A stretch of 64,000 nt of DNA, taken from the NCBI GenBank assembly GCA_035609245.1, contig CP141202.1:1984001-2048000 (forward strand). Direction: 5' to 3'. The notes under the pieces were generated by a model. That model saw only the letters and a list, made by a program, of their open reading frames with translations. It did not search any database and was not told the origin of the DNA. The translations under genes and the position numbers were made by a program. This document shows, piece by piece, positions 33,305-41,645 of the stretch. The first letter of the stretch is position 1. Every line of letters begins with the position of its first letter. Source of the DNA: Bacteroidales bacterium MB20-C3-3 (GTDB taxonomy: Bacteria; Bacteroidota; Bacteroidia; Bacteroidales; UBA932).

Positions 33305-35023
33305 CTACTTAATCTCAAGTTTAAGATCCTTTTGAAGTTCTTTAAGTTCCGGATGTCTCTCAATCAGGAATTTTGCCTTCTCCTCAGGCATATATAATTT
33401 ATTCTCTGTACTTGATTCCTGAGGGGTAACCTCTATGGCAAGACCCACATTTTTATTGTTCAGATTCTCTTTAAGAAACGCCTCAAGCCTCAGTTTGCAA
33501 TTCTTTTCAATCCATTCTCGCTGGAGATCATTGCTCACATTGAAAATAATTGTGTTTGGGTTGTCAGATATTATAGGTTTTGTATCCGATATTGCGTTAG
33601 CCAGTCTCTGCAAACTTTTTTCAGATTCAGCCATTGCAAGCCAGGCCGACTCAAGTTTCACCTGATCAAATTCGTCTTCACCAATCTCTTTTGGTTTTGC
33701 TCTCTCCGTCTTTGCCGACTCTTCACCCACCTTTCTGATTAGCCCTTTAAGTGACCGGGTTGTCGGGTAATCTGGTTCCTTCTTGACCTCTGTTTTTACC
33801 GGTGCCGGTTCAGCTATCTGTGGTTTTTCAGCTATCTGTGGTTTTTCATCCGATGCAGATATTACCGTAGCTGTTACAGCTGGTGCTGTTACAGCTGATA
33901 TTGGTATAGCCGCTGCCGGCTGGGGTGCAGGCGCATTTATGCGAGCAAGCTTAACTAGTGCAAATTCAATGTGAAGGCGCTGATTACCGCTGGCCTTATA
34001 AGATGATTCGCACTGTGTAGTGATATTTAGTGCATTGAAAAGAAACTCTACAGAGCATCCGGTGGCCTGTTTCCTGTATTTTTCAGCAACAGACGGGGCC
34101 AGCTCCAGTAATTTTGCACTTGCAGGATCTTTGCATATTAGCAGATCTCTGAAGTGAGTACTCAGTCCGCCAATAAAATGGAGGGCATTAAATCCTTTAG
34201 ACAAGATCTCATCAAATATCATTAGCGTAGTGGCATGCTCTCCCTTAATGAAGAGATCTGTAAGTCTTAAATAGTATTCGTAATCCAGAATGTTAAGATT
34301 GGCAATAACCTGATCATATGTGACCCTCTCTCCGCAAAAAGCGACAGACTGATCAAAGAGAGTAAGTGCATCTCTCATTGCCCCGTCAGCTTTCTTTGCT
34401 ATAACATGCATAGCCTCCTCTTCAATCTCTACTTCCTCTTTTGTCGCAATCCCTCTGATATTCCTGACAATATCCTCAACGGAAATTCTGTTAAAATCGT
34501 ATGTCTGGCATCTTGAAAGAATTGTTGGTATGATTTTATGCTTCTCTGTTGTGGCCAGAATAAAAATTGCGTGAGCAGGAGGTTCTTCCAGAGTCTTCAA
34601 AAAGGCATTGAAAGCTTGCTGGGAAAGCATATGAACCTCATCAATAATATATACGCTATATTTCCCAATCTGAGGGGGAATCCTTACCTTTTCATTCAGA
34701 GCACGGATGTCATCCACAGAGTTGTTTGAAGCGGCATCCAGCTCGTGTATGGAGAAAGATCTGTTTTCGTCAAAAGCTTTGCACGATTCACACTCTCCGC
34801 AAGGATCCATTTCCTGAGAGGGAGAGAGGCAGTTAATTGTCTTTGCGAATATTCTGGCACTGGTAGTCTTACCAACCCCTCGCGGTCCGCAGAATAGATA
34901 TGCGTGAGCCAGCTGGTTTCTGAGAATAGAATTCTTGAGTGTCTTTGCAATATTCTCCTGTCCTATAAGCGTCTCAAAGCTTCCCGGTCTGTACTTTCTT
35001 GCCGATACTATAAATCTTTCCAT
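33305..35023 (-). CDS. dnaX: DNA polymerase III subunit gamma/tau
   Basis: 572 residues from ATG 35023; a TTG three codons upstream is in frame but overlaps the promoter box. The clamp-loader AAA+ domain has Walker A GPRGVGKTT, the zinc-binding cysteines (CLSPSQEMDPCGECESC), DEVHMLSQQAFNA (Walker B) and the sensor-1 region ATTEKHKIIPTILSRCQTYD. Domain III runs to about 365. A Pro/Ala linker then holds a short tandem repeat (EKPQIAEKPQIAEP) before a tau-type C-terminal domain. It loads the sliding clamp and couples the replisome. Upstream it diverges from the gene at 35063 over a 39-base gap. Confidence 0.95.
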   Translation of the reverse strand: MERFIVSARKYRPGSFETLIGQENIAKTLKNSILRNQLAHAYLFCGPRGVGKTTSARIFAKTINCLSPSQEMDPCGECESCKAFDENRSFSIHELDAASNNSVDDIRALNEKVRIPPQIGKYSVYIIDEVHMLSQQAFNAFLKTLEEPPAHAIFILATTEKHKIIPTILSRCQTYDFNRISVEDIVRNIRGIATKEEVEIEEEAMHVIAKKADGAMRDALTLFDQSVAFCGERVTYDQVIANLNILDYEYYLRLTDLFIKGEHATTLMIFDEILSKGFNALHFIGGLSTHFRDLLICKDPASAKLLELAPSVAEKYRKQATGCSVEFLFNALNITTQCESSYKASGNQRLHIEFALVKLARINAPAPQPAAAIPISAVTAPAVTATVISASDEKPQIAEKPQIAEPAPVKTEVKKEPDYPTTRSLKGLIRKVGEESAKTERAKPKEIGEDEFDQVKLESAWLAMAESEKSLQRLANAISDTKPIISDNPNTIIFNVSNDLQREWIEKNCKLRLEAFLKENLNNKNVGLAIEVTPQESSTENKLYMPEEKAKFLIERHPELKELQKDLKLEIK

Positions 35024-35029
35024 ACTCCA

Positions 35030-35037
35030 CAAAAGTA
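35030..35037 (-). promoter_or_regulatory. -7 box (TACTTTTG) for dnaX
   Basis: Minus-strand TACTTTTG ends only six bases before the dnaX ATG (35023), so the message may be almost leaderless. Confidence 0.4.
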
Positions 35038-35049
35038 AGAATTTTTATC

Positions 35050-35057
35050 TAATTTTG
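35050..35057 (+). promoter_or_regulatory. -7 box (TAATTTTG) for the gene at 35063
   Basis: Plus-strand TAATTTTG ends five bases before the ATG at 35063, mirroring the arrangement at dnaX on the other strand. Confidence 0.35.
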
Positions 35058-35062
35058 CATTT

Positions 35063-35935
35063 ATGAGAATAATACGAATATTACAATTGACGCTGATTTT
35101 ACCTATTCTCTTTTCATTCGCTTCCAGAGCAAATGGTCAGGAGATTTTCGGGAAGGCAAAATATAACTACAGGAGCTTTGCTGACAAGAAGACTTTGGTT
35201 GTAGTCAATCAACAAGACTTTACAGACCTCTCTCTGGCTGATGCAGTGAAGAGCGGATGGAAGTTGTCTCTTTATGAACTCTGCAATCAGGAGAGATTCT
35301 CTAAACTGATGACAGACACAAATTACTTTTTTCTTCTCAGGGTTGAGGGAAAAATGAAACGAGAGGGAGAGGCCTCTCTGGAGTATCTGACTCTTGTTAA
35401 GGGTGGTCCATCTGCAAAAAAAGGGATAGACAAAATGTATGAGATAGTCTCAATGCCTCTTCAGCCTATTAATGATGAGTCAGGAAAAGCATTTGTATTT
35501 ATGCCTGTTCTGATAAATATAATGCAGGATCATATAATAAATGTGAGAGAGAGTATTTTGAGGGCTTATGTTGGAAACTCATTTTACAGTAACAGAATAG
35601 ACAATATTGGAGATAGAGTCCTGCTAATTGACAAGGGAGATATTGGATGGAATTATTCTGACCAGGAGATGAAAGATCTTTTTGGGGATAACATTGTTAT
35701 TGGAGATGCATCACAAATTGCCCGGGCAGTAAAAGATGCAGAAGAGAAGAGAGTTGTGAGTTATACCGTATCACCCGCTGGAGCCAAGAGCAGAGGATTT
35801 TCTTATAAAATGCTTATAGATGCTGAAACACACGAGCTTCTATTCTTCAGAAGACACAGAATTTCTCAGAAATCACCGGCCGGTTTTACAGAGGAGGATC
35901 TGAAAAGAATCTCCATTCCTTACAGAACAAAATAA
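35063..35935 (+). CDS. Secreted protein of unknown function
   Basis: 290 residues with an N-terminal signal peptide (about 1-25, ASRANGQ). I do not recognise the family. The body alternates strands and helices, with SLADAVKSGWKLSLYELC near 58-75, FLLRVEGKMKREGEASLEYLTLVKG-like strand pairs near 95-118, a segment ADAETHELLFFRRH-like near the C-terminus (LIDAETHELLFFRRHR) and no Cys-rich or repeat features. The stop overlaps the M16 peptidase ATG by one base (TAATG), so translation is coupled to that gene. A periplasmic role beside the peptidase is inference only. Confidence 0.7.
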   Translation: MRIIRILQLTLILPILFSFASRANGQEIFGKAKYNYRSFADKKTLVVVNQQDFTDLSLADAVKSGWKLSLYELCNQERFSKLMTDTNYFFLLRVEGKMKREGEASLEYLTLVKGGPSAKKGIDKMYEIVSMPLQPINDESGKAFVFMPVLINIMQDHIINVRESILRAYVGNSFYSNRIDNIGDRVLLIDKGDIGWNYSDQEMKDLFGDNIVIGDASQIARAVKDAEEKRVVSYTVSPAGAKSRGFSYKMLIDAETHELLFFRRHRISQKSPAGFTEEDLKRISIPYRTK

Positions 35936-37170
35936 TGATTACATATACAACTCAGTTTCCAAATGGTCTTAGGTTCGGTTTTAAAAAGGCTGTCTCTCCT
36001 GTTGCATATTGTGCTCTGACAATTAATGCCGGAACAAGAGATGAGAATACCTCCCAGGGAGGTATAGCCCATCTCATAGAGCATATGCTATTTAAAGGAA
36101 CCTCAAAAAGGAGCGCCAGAAGTATAAATAATTTTCTGGAAAAGCTGGGTGGCGAGTTAAATGCTTATACCACCAAGGAGGAGACAGTAATTCATGCAAC
36201 TGTTTTAAAAGAGGACCTTCCCAAGGCGATAGAGCTTCTTCACGATCTGGTATTTCACTCAATATTTCCAGAAGCTGAGCTTGCAAAGGAGAAAGAGGTG
36301 GTGCTTGAAGAGATTAAATCATATAAAGACACCCCTTCTGAGCAGATTTTTGATGACTTTGAAGAGCTCCTTTTCGGCTCTCATCCACTCTCCGGTAACA
36401 TATTAGGGACACCCAAGACAGTTAGAAAAATCTCCCGGGATGACCTGATAAACTTTATAAAGCTGCATTACCGGTGCGAAAACATGTCCCTTTCAATTGT
36501 AGCTGACTCAAAGGCTGAGAGATGCGAAGCTCTTGCAAAAAAATATTTTGGAAATACTGAATCTAATGATCCCCCGGGGCTTGTACCTTTGAGAACTCAG
36601 CAGATTCCCCCGGGTAATTCCGGCGGGATTCATATTGTATCAAAGAAAAGTTATCAGGCACATTGTGTACTGGGAGGGAAGGCTTACTCTCTCTATCACA
36701 AAAACAGACTTCCTCTTGCACTTCTGGTTAATGTACTGGGAGGTCCCGCACTAAACTCCAGACTTAATCTGATATTAAGGGAGAAACACGCTTTGGTTTA
36801 TACTGTTGATGCATCTTATACCCCTTTTTCCGATACAGGATTATTTACAGTCTATTTTGGGACAGATAAGGCAAATCTTGAGAAGTCTCTGGCTCTGATA
36901 ACAAAAGAGTTAAATACTATTAAAGAGCGTGGCCTTAGTCAGTTACAACTGAAGGCTGCAAAAAAACAGCTTGCCGGTCAGCTCGCCATCTCTACAGATA
37001 ATGCCGAGTCTCAATGTCTGAATACTGGCAAGTCTCTGCTTGTATTCAAAAAAGTTGAGCCAATGGAGGAGGTTATGAAAAAGATTAATGCAATTACCTC
37101 AGATCAGATAAAGGAGGTAGCTGGTGAGATATTCACAGATGACAATCTCATAACATTAATATATAAATAG
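35935..37170 (+). CDS. M16 (insulinase-like) zinc peptidase
   Basis: 411 residues. The inverted zinc motif HLIEH lies at 46-50 (His46, Glu49, His50), with the downstream EKEVVLEEI segment giving the third ligand. The C-terminal half carries the inactive M16-like domain with AYSLYHKNRLPLALLVNVLGG. This length suits a bacterial processing-peptidase-like subunit. No signal peptide is seen, so it is probably cytosolic, although its upstream partner is secreted. It is coupled to the gene before it by a one-base overlap and is followed after two bases by the O-methyltransferase gene. Confidence 0.9.
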   Translation: MITYTTQFPNGLRFGFKKAVSPVAYCALTINAGTRDENTSQGGIAHLIEHMLFKGTSKRSARSINNFLEKLGGELNAYTTKEETVIHATVLKEDLPKAIELLHDLVFHSIFPEAELAKEKEVVLEEIKSYKDTPSEQIFDDFEELLFGSHPLSGNILGTPKTVRKISRDDLINFIKLHYRCENMSLSIVADSKAERCEALAKKYFGNTESNDPPGLVPLRTQQIPPGNSGGIHIVSKKSYQAHCVLGGKAYSLYHKNRLPLALLVNVLGGPALNSRLNLILREKHALVYTVDASYTPFSDTGLFTVYFGTDKANLEKSLALITKELNTIKERGLSQLQLKAAKKQLAGQLAISTDNAESQCLNTGKSLLVFKKVEPMEEVMKKINAITSDQIKEVAGEIFTDDNLITLIYK

Positions 37171-37172
37171 TT

Positions 37173-37802
37173 ATGGCAGCCTTGGAGAGATATCTTGAGA
37201 CAAATGAGTCTGGCCTTCATCCGGCACTTGCATGGCTTGACAGAGAGACTCATCTGAGGACAACTCACTCAAGAATGATGTGTGGCCCTCAGATTGGTCG
37301 CTTTCTTACAACTTTCTGTGAGCTTCATAAACCTAAAAATGTACTGGAGCTAGGTACATTTACCGGATACTCTGCAATTTGCCTGGCTTTAGGCCTCCCT
37401 AAAGGAGGACATTTGGATGCCGTTGAGATTAATGATGAACTGGAAGGTTTGATTAGGGATGGCTTTAAAAGGGCAGGGGTTGAGGAGAAAATTTCTCTTA
37501 TTATTGGAGATGCTAAGAGTATCATTCCAACGCTGAGCAAGGTTTACGATCTGGTTTACATTGATGCCAATAAAAGAGAATATCCGGATTATTATGCAAT
37601 GGTTATGGAGGTTCTTCGCCCGGGTGGATATATAATTGCAGATAATGTGTTGTGGGATGGGAAGGTTTATATGGATAATCCTCCTGCAGACAAACAGACC
37701 CGCGGGATTATGGAGTTCAACAGAATTGTAAAAGAAGACCCCCGGGTGGAGAACTATATTCTTCCACTCAGGGATGGTCTTAATATCATTAAAAAAATAT
37801 GA
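37173..37802 (+). CDS. SAM-dependent O-methyltransferase (COMT-like)
   Basis: 209 residues, class I Rossmann methyltransferase of the caffeoyl-CoA O-methyltransferase type. The SAM-binding motif is VLELGTFTGYSAICLA (about 57-72). DAVEIN and IGDAKSIIPTL form motif II/III, YDLVYIDANKREYPDYY supplies the metal-binding Asp residues, and GGYIIADNVLWDGKV follows. Bacterial relatives methylate small phenolic compounds or the wobble hydroxyuridine of tRNA (TrmR type); which applies here is not clear. It is last in the three-gene unit 35063-37802. Confidence 0.88.
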   Translation: MAALERYLETNESGLHPALAWLDRETHLRTTHSRMMCGPQIGRFLTTFCELHKPKNVLELGTFTGYSAICLALGLPKGGHLDAVEINDELEGLIRDGFKRAGVEEKISLIIGDAKSIIPTLSKVYDLVYIDANKREYPDYYAMVMEVLRPGGYIIADNVLWDGKVYMDNPPADKQTRGIMEFNRIVKEDPRVENYILPLRDGLNIIKKI

Positions 37803-37809
37803 TTACAGG

Positions 37810-37827
37810 GAGTATCTATTGATACTC
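37810..37827. terminator. Small inverted repeat between convergent stops
   Basis: GAGTATC-TATT-GATACTC is a perfect seven-base stem at 37810-37827, spanning the end of the convergent transglutaminase gene. T-runs are absent, so terminator activity is only possible. Confidence 0.35.
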
Positions 37828-39237
37828 AATCTCCATTTTATATCTCCACCTTCCAAAGTAAAGATTCTCTCCTCTCCACTCAACCTCTCCCCGCTGAAAA
37901 TCTACTGTTTCGCTTCTTGGGTGAATCTTTGCGGGAAAAAATGGAGCGGAGATTCCCTCATTTACTATCATTCTGTACGCATCCAGACCTCTGGTGAAGA
38001 ACCAGTGAGAGTCATCGTCAGGAGCTCCAAAAACTCTTCCAAATGATTGATCAACCGGTACCCAGCCTATCCCTTCATAGTATACCTCTGCCCAGTCATG
38101 AAGGTTTTTGTTGCCGGGGTGCATCATCCATCCGCTCTCCCATTTTGCCGGTACTCCCGCGCACCTTGCCATTGTAATAAACAACAGGGATACCTGGCCG
38201 CAGTCTCCATGTCTGTTTGCCAGTACATATTCGGGGATATTTTCAATTGTTGAGTACTCCCTTGCACTCGCCCACGGGAAGTTTTTGTTTATCCATGTAA
38301 AGATTGCTCTAACCTTTTTGTAAGGATTAGCTTCGTCTCCCACTGCCTCTTTAACGGCCGCCCTTATGTTTTCACTGAATTTTATATGATCTCCGCTCTC
38401 TGATGTATACTCTTTATAAATTGAAGACTCCTTATCGTAATCTTTAAGAAGGTCTGGGTTAAAAGGGAAGTGTTGATTGTAAGAGGAGTAGGAGAGTTCG
38501 TATCCAAAAACAGCTGCCTCTCCTGCTTTTGCAACACCCTCCATGTATATGCTTTTGTGAATATTGCTGTCAGAGGCAATTATATAATCAGGCTGAGTGG
38601 TTGAGATTAGTTTTATCTCTTTGTGCGCAGGTACATCTGTTCTTGGATATGGCATCCATACTCTTATGGTCTCGCCAGCAGGCACCTCATCTGCTTTAAC
38701 GGTAAGCGTGTAGCGAATCTTCATCTTTACCGGAGTGGACAGAGTAGTAATGGCTTTAGGGATGTACCAGGCGAGCAGGCGGTCCAGAGAGTCACTTTGC
38801 CTGCCGTTTGCCCCTTCATAGTACTTAGCAGCAATGGAGTCAATTCTGAAAAGATTCCGGCCTGCCGAGTGGAAATATCTCTTCTCTCCGTTGATTACCA
38901 TATTCTCAATAGCATTGCTCTTCTCCCACTTTTCAATCTCTTCTGCGCTAAGGCTGGGATGGTACTTTTTGATATAGTTAAATACGGCGGTATCTTTTTG
39001 TGAAAAATCTCTCTCAATCCTCTCCATCCGCTCTATTTTAAAATTCATCTCCCAGCGATCTGCCGGGGTGAGGGAGTCGTTTGTCAGGGCTAATCTGATC
39101 ATTTTTTTTGCTTCAGAAAAATTACCCTTTTCAATTGTCTGCTCAATTTGCTCGACAGTTGGGAGCATATCAGAAACAGAATCTCCGCAAGCATTAAGCA
39201 GTGCGGAGATTATGAGTATGGAGAGAAATCTCTTCAT
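37816..39237 (-). CDS. Lipoprotein with transglutaminase-like domain
   Basis: 473 residues. A lipobox ALLNAC ends the signal peptide at Cys17, so the protein is membrane-anchored. After a helical N-terminal region (about 20-150) and a beta domain (about 160-290), the transglutaminase-like core shows the Cys-His-Asp triad: RHGDCGQVSLLF, NLHDWAEVYYEG and GWVPVDQSFG. Family members are often peptidases or amidases rather than cross-linkers. The neighbours (efp on one side, O-methyltransferase converging on the other) give no functional hint. Confidence 0.85.
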   Translation of the reverse strand: MKRFLSILIISALLNACGDSVSDMLPTVEQIEQTIEKGNFSEAKKMIRLALTNDSLTPADRWEMNFKIERMERIERDFSQKDTAVFNYIKKYHPSLSAEEIEKWEKSNAIENMVINGEKRYFHSAGRNLFRIDSIAAKYYEGANGRQSDSLDRLLAWYIPKAITTLSTPVKMKIRYTLTVKADEVPAGETIRVWMPYPRTDVPAHKEIKLISTTQPDYIIASDSNIHKSIYMEGVAKAGEAAVFGYELSYSSYNQHFPFNPDLLKDYDKESSIYKEYTSESGDHIKFSENIRAAVKEAVGDEANPYKKVRAIFTWINKNFPWASAREYSTIENIPEYVLANRHGDCGQVSLLFITMARCAGVPAKWESGWMMHPGNKNLHDWAEVYYEGIGWVPVDQSFGRVFGAPDDDSHWFFTRGLDAYRMIVNEGISAPFFPAKIHPRSETVDFQRGEVEWRGENLYFGRWRYKMEIEYQ

Positions 39238-39254
39238 TATGTATTAATTAATTG

Positions 39255-39821
39255 TTATTTACATCTTTCATGATAAGAGCGGTCTCTTGTGTCTACCCTT
39301 ATTCTCTCTCCCTGATTTATAAATAGTGGAACCATAATCTCTGCTCCTGTCTCAAGTGTAGCCGCCTTCATTGCATTTGTTGAAGCGGTATCACCCTTAA
39401 CTGCCGGCTCTGTATAGGTAACCTCCATTTCAACAAATTGAGGAAGTTCGCAGGTAAGCGCTCTCTCCTCGTCAGCGTGGAACATCATCTCAACATTTTG
39501 GCCCTCCTTCATAAGGTCAGCATTTTCTATCATCTCTTCGCCCAGGGATATCTGCTCAAATGTTTCATTATGCATAAAGTTGTAACCCATATCATCCTTG
39601 TAGAGAAATTGATAAGGTCTTCTTTCAATACTTATGATATCAATTTTTTCACCTGCGTTATATGTATTTTCCAGAATTCTCCCACTCTCCAAATTTCTTA
39701 CTTTTACCTTTACAAATGCTCCCCCCTTCCCTGGTTTAACATGCTGAAACCACACTATTGTGCAAGGCTTGCCGTTGAAGTCAATACATAGTCCGTTCTT
39801 AAAATCTGCTGTTGTTGCCAT
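39255..39821 (-). CDS. efp: Translation elongation factor P
   Basis: 188 residues, standard length. The N-terminal KOW-like domain carries the loop KPGKGGAFVKVK, with the tip Lys at 32 where bacterial EF-P is commonly modified. The two OB domains follow, with GYNFMHNETFEQI and the C-terminal signature segment GAEIMVPLFINQGERIRVDT. EF-P relieves ribosome stalling at polyproline stretches. The modification genes are not in the window. It diverges from tRNA-Phe with a shared AT-rich control region. Confidence 0.97.
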   Translation of the reverse strand: MATTADFKNGLCIDFNGKPCTIVWFQHVKPGKGGAFVKVKVRNLESGRILENTYNAGEKIDIISIERRPYQFLYKDDMGYNFMHNETFEQISLGEEMIENADLMKEGQNVEMMFHADEERALTCELPQFVEMEVTYTEPAVKGDTASTNAMKAATLETGAEIMVPLFINQGERIRVDTRDRSYHERCK

Positions 39822-39843
39822 ATATTAATTTTGAAATTTGATG

Positions 39844-39851
39844 CAAAGATA
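39844..39851 (-). promoter_or_regulatory. -7 box (TATCTTTG) for efp
   Basis: Minus-strand TATCTTTG lies 22 bases before the efp ATG. A TTTG on the same strand sits 23 bases further upstream (39875-39878), slightly longer than the usual spacing. Confidence 0.45.
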
Positions 39852-39870
39852 AAATAAATGGAGAATTATT

Positions 39871-39901
39871 TTTGCAAAAATGAAAATAAGCATTACTTTT
39901 G
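39871..39901 (+). promoter_or_regulatory. Consensus promoter of tRNA-Phe
   Basis: TTTG (39871-39874), 19-base spacer, TACTTTTG (39894-39901): a full match to the Bacteroidetes housekeeping promoter. The tRNA starts 17 bases after the -7 box. Confidence 0.78.
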
Positions 39902-39917
39902 CACTCCCAAACCCAAT

Positions 39918-39990
39918 GGTGCCATAGCTCAGTTGGTAGAGCAAAGGACTGAAAATCCTTGTGTCCCCGGTTCGATTCCTGGTGGCACCA
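39918..39990 (+). tRNA. tRNA-Phe (anticodon GAA)
   Basis: A 73-base cloverleaf: acceptor arms GGTGCCA and TGGCACC with discriminator A, D-loop region AGCTCAGTTGGTAGAGC, anticodon stem AAGGA/TCCTT with loop CTGAAAA (anticodon GAA), and T-arm CCGGTTCGATTCCTGG. CCA is not encoded. It has its own promoter and terminator. Confidence 0.97.
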
Positions 39991-40011
39991 CTTTTAAAAG
40001 ACTTAAAGTCG

Positions 40012-40051
40012 GAAAATCCCTGAAATTAAACCTTTCAGGGATTTTCTTTTT
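40012..40051 (+). terminator. Strong Rho-independent terminator after tRNA-Phe
   Basis: GAAAATCCCTGAAA (40012-40025) pairs perfectly over 14 bases with TTTCAGGGATTTTC (40033-40046) around a 7-base loop, followed by TTTTTC. Confidence 0.93.
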
Positions 40052-40186
40052 CTAAAAAATCCTCCATGTGAGAAGAACAAAGTTGAAAAAGATAGGTGAC
40101 ACGCCAATCATGCTTGTTTTGTTTTTCAAATACACCGTATTTACAGCATAATTAGGAGTGGATGTGGAGGTTGAAATTAAACAGCC

Positions 40187-40285
40187 GTAAATTTTACCGC
40201 CATAAAAATTTCCGCTAATTTATTATGTAAAATTTTAAATTTCATTTAACTTTGCAACGGTGGTAAAATTTACCGTCGTAAAAAT
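40187..40285 (+). promoter_or_regulatory. Direct repeats flanking a TAACTTTG promoter box
   Basis: Two 21-base near-copies, AAATTTTACCGCCATAAAA.. (from about 40189) and AAAATTTACCGTCGTAAAA.. (from about 40265), each within an AT-rich context, lie on either side of the -7 box TAACTTTG at 40247-40254. The second copy covers the predicted transcription start and ends seven bases before the ATPase ATG. This is a plausible operator pair for the ATPase gene; the regulator is unknown. Confidence 0.45.
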
Positions 40286-40292
40286 ACGAGTT

Positions 40293-41612
40293 ATGAAATT
40301 CTATAATCGGATAGACGAAATTACCCTGTTGCAGCGCACAAAAGAGCAGGCATACAATGAGCACTCTAAGTTTACGGTACTTACCGGGCGTAGACGTGTC
40401 GGTAAGACTTCTCTTATTCTGAGAGCTCTTGAAAACGAGACTGTAATCTATTTGTTTGTTAGCCGGAAGAATGAGGCTGACTTATGTAGTGGATACACAA
40501 AAGAAATTGAGAAGCAGTTGGGGATATTTGTTCCTGCAATGGACAAATTTTCTGATATATTTCGCTTTCTGCTTGAGCAGGGGACTAAAACTAAGTTTTC
40601 CCTTGTGATTGATGAGTTTCAGGAGTTTATCAATATCAACGAATCGATATACAGTGATATTCAGAACTATTGGGACCGTTACAGGACTAAAACATACATA
40701 AATTTTGTTGTAAGCGGCTCCATCTATTCGTTGATGACAAAAATATTTCAGGATAAGCGCGAACCGTTGTTTGGTCGAGCCGATGCTATGCTGAAAATAA
40801 CACCTTTCACAACCACTGTACTCAAAGAAATCCTACAGGACTACCATCCGGGTTACACGAATGACGAGTTACTGGCTCTCTACACCTTTACTGGTGGTAT
40901 ACCTAAATATATCGAACTGTTGGTAGATAACAAAGTGTTGACCATCCCTAAAATGATTAGATACATCTGCCAACGCGAATCCCCATTTATAGATGAAGGG
41001 CGTAATTTGTTGATTCAAGAGTTTGGCAAAAAATATGGAAGCTATTTCTCTATTCTTGACGCTATCTCATCGGGAAAAAATACTCAAGCAGAGATTGAAG
41101 CATTTATGGGTGAAAAAAGTATCGGCGGGCAGTTACATAAATTGGAAACAGTTTACGAAGTAATTAAAAAGCAACGTCCCATTTTTGCGAAGGAAGGAAC
41201 ACAAACTGTAAGGTACGAAGTAACCGATAATTTCCTGCGCTTTTGGTTCAGATATATTGAGCGGAACAGGTCGCTGATTGAGATTGGGAACTTTGAAGAA
41301 CTGTCTAAAATCATGCTTGATGATTATCCCACTTATTCGGGAAAGACCTTGGAACTGTACTTTAAACAAAAGATGCAGGAGAGTTTTGCCTATCGGGCAA
41401 TTGGCTCATGGTGGGAACCAAAAGGGAATCAGAATGAGATTGATATTGTGGGAGTATATTTGGATGATAAGAATGCTGTTGCTGTTGAAGTAAAACGGCA
41501 GAAAAAGAACTTCAAACCTCAATTGTTTGAAGAGAAAGTCAAAATCCTAAAAACAAAGGAACTGAATAAACATACAGTAAAAAGTTTTTGCTGGGATTTG
41601 GCAGATATGTAA
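40293..41612 (+). CDS. AAA-type P-loop ATPase with DUF234/nuclease-like C-terminus
   Basis: 439 residues from ATG 40293. A GTG 33 bases upstream is in frame but sits at the predicted transcription start. Walker A is TGRRRVGKTS (about 31-40) and Walker B SLVIDEFQEF, followed by NFVVSGSIYSLM (sensor) and TPFTTTVLKEIL. A winged-helix-like segment and an archaeal-ATPase-type C-terminal domain (DUF234) follow, with EIDIVGVYLDDKNAVAVEVKR near 385-405, a PD-(D/E)xK-like pattern of D, E and K. Such single-gene ATPases are common, mobile and poorly understood in Bacteroidetes and archaea. It has its own promoter and stands downstream of tRNA-Phe. Confidence 0.82.
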   Translation: MKFYNRIDEITLLQRTKEQAYNEHSKFTVLTGRRRVGKTSLILRALENETVIYLFVSRKNEADLCSGYTKEIEKQLGIFVPAMDKFSDIFRFLLEQGTKTKFSLVIDEFQEFININESIYSDIQNYWDRYRTKTYINFVVSGSIYSLMTKIFQDKREPLFGRADAMLKITPFTTTVLKEILQDYHPGYTNDELLALYTFTGGIPKYIELLVDNKVLTIPKMIRYICQRESPFIDEGRNLLIQEFGKKYGSYFSILDAISSGKNTQAEIEAFMGEKSIGGQLHKLETVYEVIKKQRPIFAKEGTQTVRYEVTDNFLRFWFRYIERNRSLIEIGNFEELSKIMLDDYPTYSGKTLELYFKQKMQESFAYRAIGSWWEPKGNQNEIDIVGVYLDDKNAVAVEVKRQKKNFKPQLFEEKVKILKTKELNKHTVKSFCWDLADM

Positions 41613-41645
41613 TAGAAGTAATGATAATTGAGATATGGATGATAA

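Noticed and set aside
39858-40055. A 65-codon plus-strand frame with the text GAIAQLVEQR.
   Set aside because: It is a translation through tRNA-Phe, a well-known false gene call.
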